Below, piece after piece: positions 58,064 through 64,000 of a DNA stretch of 64,000 bases. The notes beneath the pieces are model-generated. The model was not told the origin of the DNA. It saw only the letters and a program-made list of their open reading frames with translations, and searched no databases. Source of the stretch: Ascaphus truei (lineage: Eukaryota; Chordata; Amphibia; Anura; Ascaphidae); the NCBI GenBank assembly GCA_036426205.1, contig CM071569.1:3569644-3633643 (forward strand), given 5' to 3'. A program made the translations under genes and the position numbers. Numbering within the stretch: the first letter of the stretch is position 1; each line of letters opens with the position of its first letter.

Positions 58064-58487
58064 CTAATGTAGGGGGCCCCCAAAGGGCTAAAGGGGGTTT
58101 GTTTCCTTTTAATAAATAATTGAAAGCTTGATGGTATATTCTAGCCAGTTACATGTGTCAAGTATCATAGGTTTAAATATCCCCGTGTACCACCATGTGC
58201 ACTTTGCTTGTGATATCTAATCAACTGCACATTCTGTATTTATACAGTCACAACAAAGTCACATTTACACCAATTCCCATTGTCTTCTACTGCTGACATT
58301 ATTGTACATTACATCTATGAACAACCCTACCTATCAGCAAAAACCTGACTCGAACTCACATCACGGGCAAAGCCATTATTAGCATGATTTAGGCAGAGCA
58401 TTTTAGAACGAATATGTTGTTATACTAGTTTAACTGTTAATAGAAAACAATGGGGAACCCTTTTCCTGGCTTCAACGAAATGATATC
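58064..58487. other. No recognised feature
   Basis: AT-rich; nothing recognised. Confidence 0.4.
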
Positions 58488-58605
58488 GGCCCATATTTAC
58501 TAAATGGTGCAATATCATAGAACACCTTATGGCCCATTCACTTCAATTGGCCGTAGGGTACCTTAAGGTGTTTCATGGCTTAACCCTGCTTAGTAAATAT
58601 GGGCC
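58488..58605. mobile_element. Palindromic MITE, TATTTACTAA type
   Basis: Perfect 16-bp ends GGCCCATATTTACTAA and TTAGTAAATATGGGCC. The inside folds on CACCTTATGGCC and GGCCGTAGGGTACCTTAAGGTG. A partial copy starts at 61746. Confidence 0.9.
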
Positions 58606-59574
58606 ATTGTGTACTGAATATGGATCTGTATCACCCACGCTTCTCCTGGTGCCATGACTTCTTACCGCAGGAAATCTCCAATGGAGATTGTGACATACTC
58701 TTGTTTTTCGGTGATCTGCTGCTGCTGTTCTTTACTCTCTGTTCTGTTCAGCCCTGGTCATGATTACAGCGCCAGCTCTGGCATTTCATTCTTCACCGAC
58801 ATAGCTCTCCATTCCATCTATTATCTAGTGCTGCTCAAACTGTTCCGTTCATACACTCCTGCTTCATCCCCTATGTCCAGTTTAGGGGTCTAACTCTATA
58901 TCGGCCGATTGGGACGGTTCTAGACGAAATTTCCCAATTCGCTTCAATGGCAAATTTTTGCCCAACAATAACCATATCGGCTGCTTTGACCGATATAGAA
59001 CTATTCCATTTGTTTCAAAGCCATCTTTCCTTAGCCCAGGAACATTTAAGCCCCATTCATTTGAATAGTGCTGAAATATTCTCAGTCTACAGTAAATCAA
59101 CTTCACAGTATGTTGAATAGAAAAGTCCTTGTTCCAGTAACTTAATTAGCATTATATGTGTCCTGTACTTTGAACCCACAACCCGCGTGATCCTGGTACA
59201 TACTGTACATGTGGGTTTGTGTTTGGGACAGTAAAAATATGGGAACCAGTTGCTGACTAATGAGAATCAGTCACGCTTTGGGGCTTTCTGATCAACAATT
59301 AATTGCAACATTCACCAAGATTCATGTTAAATGATCACTTCAATTGGTTAGGATTTCTGTCAGAAAATCACCAAAAAACAAGTCCCATAAACCTAGTCAC
59401 CAGCACCTTCCCTAAACCTAGTTAATGAAGATTCATGGAGAAGAGGCGGTAACTGTAATCACTAAATTCAGCAAGCGTTCTTCAGGTATGTTTAAGAATC
59501 AATCTTTGTTGTCAATTTATTGCGCATGTGAACCAGCAGCAATTTGTGCTAAAATAACTCAGATATGACATTCC

Positions 59575-59575
<1 letters not shown>
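58606..59575. other. No recognised feature
   Basis: Short inverted words (ATATCGGCC and GACCGATAT near 58907-58992) suggest another small repeat. No gene. Confidence 0.4.

Positions 59576-59576
<1 letters not shown>

Positions 59577-59628
<52 letters not shown>
59577..59628. repeat. (TTAG)n microsatellite, about 13 units
   Basis: An uninterrupted run of TTAG. Confidence 0.97.
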
Positions 59629-59739
59629 TTCTGTAGTTTACAACAATTTCTGAATTGGCATTTCAATCCATTGACTGTTAAGAAGCTAGTAAATCATATC
59701 AAGCACCTGAGTCACATGCTATATGTACTGTGTGTTTAT

Positions 59740-59801
59740 ACATACATGTGTATATACGTATGTGTGTGGTGTGGCGTGTGTGTGTGTGTTTGTGTGTGTG
59801 G
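59740..59801. repeat. (GT)n microsatellite
   Basis: Interrupted GT and GTAT runs. Confidence 0.9.
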
Positions 59802-60026
59802 AGAGAATGGGGGGAGACAGAAAAGACTGTTGTTAGTAGATGTTTGTTTTCTCCATAATTCCCTCTTTGCAGCCTCATCTGTAAGGACGCGCCACAGGCC
59901 CAAGGAACGAAATCCAACCTGGTCTCGAACAGGAAAAAAAGAAGAACAAGTCAAGAGCATCAGAGGTAAATATCAAAGATGTATTCACAGTAACAAATAA
60001 TATCAAATACTTACATAAAGGACAGA

Positions 60027-60532
60027 CAGGGCCATCGACAGATTTCCAGGGGCCCAGGACTAGAGTTTCAAACAGGCCCCCCATGTCGGTGGCCTTGCGA
60101 GCCAGCCCCTCTTTCACACCTCACATCTCTCTCCCCCTCTGTCTCTCACTTTCCCCCCCCTTTCTTTCTCACTCCCTCTCCCCCCATCACCCCTCTATCT
60201 TCCTCCTTTCCTCTCTCTCTCTCTCATACCCACCCTCTCCTCTCTCTCCTCCCCCCCCCCCCCCCCCCCCCTCACCCCCCCCCCGCGTCTCCCCCCCTCT
60301 CCCGCCGGTCAGCAGCAGAAGCTGGGCCAAACTTCCGGGAACGTCCCAGCTTCCAGCACGTACCGAGGAGAGAGACAGAGAGGCCCGGCATGAGAAGAAG
60401 CAGGCAACCAGAGGCCCGGCAGCTAGATCCCGACGTTAGGTCTGACCTCTGGCTAGGCCCAAATTGCAGCACTGGCCGAACCCCCCGCGGGCCATCGGGC
60501 CTGGAAGACGTCCCGGCACTCCCCCCCTGTTG
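60027..60532. mobile_element. hAT-type element, inverted relative of 49927-51130
   Basis: Starts CAGGGCCATCGACAGATTTCC-like, matching the inverse of the right end of the first copy, and continues with CCAGGACTAGAGTT. The middle is a 180-bp pyrimidine tract including a C run at 60250-60270, the mirror of the first copy's purine tract. It ends with CCCAAATTGCAGCACTGGCC and CCCCCTGTTG, matching the first copy's left end inverted. The terminal few bases are lost. Confidence 0.8.
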
Positions 60533-60849
60533 GCAACCCAGAGTACAGATGAACATCATACAGTAGGTGATTTAGCAGGTTGTTCTTTTGTCCGTGATGG
60601 AAATAGAGAAGGATAGCAAAGGCCAGATCCCAGAAATTACCATCAGACTCCCTGTCCGCCAACAAGTAGCACTCAGCATCCAAAAAGGGGGCTTGTGTGA
60701 GTTTCCATTCACACTTCACTGTAAATATAGTAATATAGTAAATATAGTACAGTAGATTCTTTACTGTGACACATTTAATTGAAGCATTTTACCACCATGA
60801 CAGATACAGGACACTTAAGCCAAGAACTGTGTGTATTCTTAGAGGGCAA

Positions 60850-61115
60850 TGTAAGTCAAGAGTATAGTTTTGTACACCTTTAAATGTACTAATATCAGCA
60901 GTATACTGGCATTTAGAGTACCGGTGCTCCGTGGTTCAGGGAAACAACCTGTATGGTAAAGTTTCAGAATACATGAAAGAAAGTGGAGGATCCAGGGCAC
61001 TTCGGAGTCACTTGTGAAAGAACTTTGCATAAGTTCGAAACGTTGTGTGTGCCACTAAAATAATTAATTTCTTCTCTGTAAACCCGAAGTGCCCTGGATC
61101 CTCCACTTTCTTTCA
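60850..61115 (+). mobile_element. Short PLE-type retrocopy with ribozyme-like core and 16-bp duplication
   Basis: 266 bp flanked by TATTCTTAGAGGGCAA at 60834-60849 and 61116-61131. A perfect 32-bp inverted repeat (60973-61004 and 61085-61116) encloses CTTGTGAAAG, stem AACTT, loop TGCAT, stem AAGTT, CGAAACGTTG (61011-61046). The form matches the motif in the PLE tails, with ACGTTG in place of ACGCGT. Confidence 0.8.
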
Positions 61116-61391
61116 TATTCTTAGAGGGCAACATCATGACAACACTGGACATTTCTGAGAGCCACAAGTCTGAAGCACAATACTAGAACATAAGATAATA
61201 GAAGAGGAAGAAGAGAACACTGCTAATTCAGTGCCCTGGAACCAGTGCTAAAATTGAATCCATGTACGGTATTCAGTATTCTACAACTATATAACTAACA
61301 ATAATTTACATAAGTGAACTCTGGCATTACCAGTAACATGGAATTCTTATGCTGCCATAATGTTGCTGTAGCCAATAGCAAAGGTCTAATT

Positions 61392-61500
61392 CAGGGGTGG
61401 CCAACCCCAGTCCTCAATGGCCACCAACATGTCAGATTTTAAGGATATCCCTGCTTCAGCACAGGTGACCCACTCAGTGGCTCAGTCTTCAGCTCAGGTG
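61392..61500. mobile_element. hAT palindromic MITE, left half
   Basis: Starts CAGGGGTGGCCAACCCCAGT and runs through GATATCCCTGCTTCAGCACA; the right half is missing. Confidence 0.88.
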
Positions 61501-62169
61501 AATCCGAAATAATTATAAAAACATAAATTGGTATCCCAAGTGTTGAGGGCAAAGATCTTTAGATTTATGTTGGAGATATCTTATCAACATGAGCAAATCC
61601 AAAACGGTTGGTAGATTCTTTGATGTATGATATATAAAACATTTCTAAATTCGGAAAAATATCTCAAATTAAACCCATTGCTAATTAGAGTTTTGCTGTT
61701 AATATCTGAAAAGTTTTTTTTAAGTGTTGCCCAACACGACATCTTGGGCCTTATTTACTAAGAGCTATTAAGCCATAAGAATCAATATGGCTCATAAATG
61801 ATGTATTATAAAACATGCTTCCATACTTTGTTACAGATCATTACTAGAATATTGGTACAGTAGATTGAATTTAATTACAAGTTCTTTGTTAGGCATGCTT
61901 TCATAAAACCCACACAACGTGTTTAGAAAGATCACTCCTCAACAAAAGCTTATGGAAGAGCCAAAATCAAAAATGTAATTATAATATCTACACTACAATG
62001 TTCTACTGCTCACAGAGGTTTCGATATTACAAGCCTCCAAATGTATCAGCTACAGTACCTTTACCTCTCAGAAGGTTACCGAGCACTTTCTGATTTACTA
62101 AGAAGAGCCCATCTTTACATACAATCTCATAAAACTTCCCCTCACTAATTATATTAGGGCCTACTCTCA
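61501..62169. other. Mostly unassigned
   Basis: GGGCCTTATTTACTAAGAGC at 61746 is one end of a TATTTACTAA-type MITE. Nothing else recognised. Confidence 0.4.
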
Positions 62170-62700
62170 GTCCCAATCACTGAAAGTCCCAAATAGTGGG
62201 GAGCGCAAGTGTCGTAACCAAAAAAAGATTTTAAAAAAACACAATAGTGCAATATGCCTTGTACCAGAAAAGGGTAGAAACGACTTTGATACTCACATAT
62301 TTCCCATTAATTTAAGAATATCTCAACTCAGTGTCAATGGTGGGTCTAATGTGGCGGTAGATAGTCTTAGAAGAGATGACCTTTGTAAGAAGAAGAAGAA
62401 GAAGAAGCAATAGTGCAGACTGTAAACTGTCTTTATGAATATAAAACAAAAGAAAATTCAACACTCACATTGTGTCAAAAGTAAAAGCGCGTTGGTAACA
62501 TGGGTACAGTATAGCAGAGAGCCGAGGTGGGTAGCGTTTCACGGAGGATAAGAGCTGCAATCAACGGTGGTTTTATTGTTTAGAACACTTTATTTTGCAC
62601 TATTATATTTTTGATATAGGGCACTATTATATTTCACAGCTGTAATTAGGTGCTATTTCTTAGCACTTACATGTCACGCTAAGTTTTTACATCACCTAAA
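62170..62700 (-). mobile_element. Possible PLE tail, minus strand, with (GAA)n
   Basis: The minus strand reads GTGAAACGCTACC at about 62530-62542, a likely decayed GAAACGCGT. GAA repeats occur at 62388-62407. Confidence 0.35.
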
Positions 62701-64000
62701 GTGAACGTTGTTATATATAGGTCCACTGGACATATTTTGAGGTCCTTTATAAGGTTTCTCATTGAAAATATTGGGTATAGAGCTCCAATCACTGAAAGTA
62801 GCAGAAACCATATAGAAAACTCATCACAGAGGTTTCAAGCTTTTTTCATATTTTATTTAACATATATTCCAATTCTTATTGAATCCATTCCTAATGGTCT
62901 TACTTAATGCTTCAAATTTATAGTTTAACGAGATAACAAGCTCTCATAGAAAACGATGGCTCTTTGGTGGGTAGAAGAGAACGAGATGTGTGAAGCGCCC
63001 GAGATTCACTTCACCGCAGTTTCGAGCAAACTTTCCAACCGTTCGTTAAAAAAACAAAACAACGAAAACTTGGCTAGAACCTTTGGCACCAAATGTTCTA
63101 GTGAAACCAGCGATATTGGGCAGGATGCAGTATCTCCAGTTTTTAAAGTCTATCAACTGAAATTCACAAAGTTGGCTTTGGCATGCGAAAAAGTTTGCAC
63201 ACCTCTAGTGGGTCCACTGTGGTCCTATGTGTCAACTGGATCAAGCTTAATAATAAAACAAAGCAGCACTCGCCTGCATGTTCTGAGAAATTCTATAAAT
63301 AGATACGACAATAAATTATTTTTTCGAACGCATACATGTTCAATCTTTTGTTACCTTAAAAAACAAAAACATTTGTTTGAAAGATACCACTGATTATTTG
63401 TAACCACAAAATGGTGCCCAGTAAATAATATCTTATTCCATTTTATTTTTCCATTATTATATATTCTGTACAAATCAAAGGTTACGGGACAGCCGCTTGT
63501 CTATAAGTAGGATAAATTGGAGAGCTTGAAAATTGAATAGACTTATTATATCTCTGCCCATTCATCATACATTTGCTTTATTGACAAACTGTACTATACA
63601 CTTGAGAGCTGTATTATTCTGTATCTCCTTATCTATTACCTTGTCTCATTTGTAACATTTAAAGAATTGAAAGCAGCAATCCACACTGTTCACATATTTT
63701 GTTTTCTACCTGACCCGGTGGGGGAGGGGGAGGAATCGTGGAGATTTTCATGGGCCTCCGTATCTGTCGTATCTGTAAACCCTGTTTCCAGAGGGACGGA
63801 TACTTTTGTTGACCCGGTGGAAACAGGGATCACTCCTGCAGCTACTTGAAATCAGGAAATGATGTTGTGACTACATATTTGTAGTCGCGGGACCACAGAT
63901 GAGTTCCGAGACACCCTACGGTTCATAGTTACACAGTTACATATAGCTACATATGGGGGATTGCTGATTTAAGGACACTCCATGGTATGTCATGGGCACT
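62701..64000. other. No supported feature
   Basis: The 145-codon frame 62956-63393 is not recognised. A small hairpin, CCCTGTTTCCA (63780-63790) and TGGAAACAGGG (63818-63828), lies near the end. Confidence 0.4.

Noticed and set aside
59671..60000. 109-codon frame with Cys/Val repeats
   Set aside because: Driven by the GT microsatellite.
60249..60290. Long C run as a biological feature
   Set aside because: May be real within the pyrimidine tract, but homopolymer length in such DNA is often an assembly error.
62956..63393. 145-codon open frame
   Set aside because: Composition is ordinary for the local DNA and no motif is recognisable.

Overview
The window looks like repeat-dense nuclear DNA of a vertebrate, most likely an amphibian and probably a frog or toad. 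This rests on the mix of mobile elements: a Penelope-like retroelement (PLE) with a GIY-YIG domain, CR1, L2 and L1 LINEs, a Tc1 transposon, a Harbinger-like accessory gene, many palindromic MITEs and solo LTRs. The species is inference; I recognise no host exon. No operon, CRISPR array, tRNA or rRNA gene was seen. Nearly everything that can be named is a mobile element or its debris, and most long open frames are chance frames inside repeats.

Layout. 1-7 kb: hairpin repeats, a Tc1 tail split by a 1,080 bp Tigger-like insertion, a PLE tail split by an L2 LINE, and a small hAT MITE. 8-15.7 kb: a truncated LTR (family B), then a Harbinger-like spliced gene remnant whose second coding exon is interrupted by a nearly complete PLE (ORF1-like gene, RT plus GIY-YIG gene, 3' tail with a hammerhead-ribozyme-like motif). 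15.8-24.5 kb: family B and A LTRs, a Tigger-like MITE, and a second PLE remnant with its own ribozyme-like motif. 24.5-28 kb: a CR1 LINE inside a small TIR element. 28-33 kb: palindromes and A-rich repeats. 33-37 kb: an 18-bp minisatellite, an L1 3' end and a full-length dead Tc1. 37-45 kb: mostly unassigned, with one LTR of each family. 46-52 kb: CR1 and L2 ends, two hAT elements with clean 8-bp duplications, and an LTR sitting inside an L2. 54.4-56.2 kb: a PLE-derived block with nested inverted repeats. 57-64 kb: MITEs, microsatellites and a short PLE-type retrocopy with a 16-bp target duplication.

The most interesting theme is a recurring RNA-like motif. Its general form is YTGANGAAG, then a variable but self-complementary stem-loop, then GAAACGCGT. 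It appears at about ten places, on both strands, always in PLE-tail-like sequence. Stem sequences differ between loci but pairing is kept, which fits a conserved ribozyme (hammerhead type I is known from PLEs) carried by several diverged PLE lineages. Nested insertions with readable target duplications give a relative order for several transposition events.
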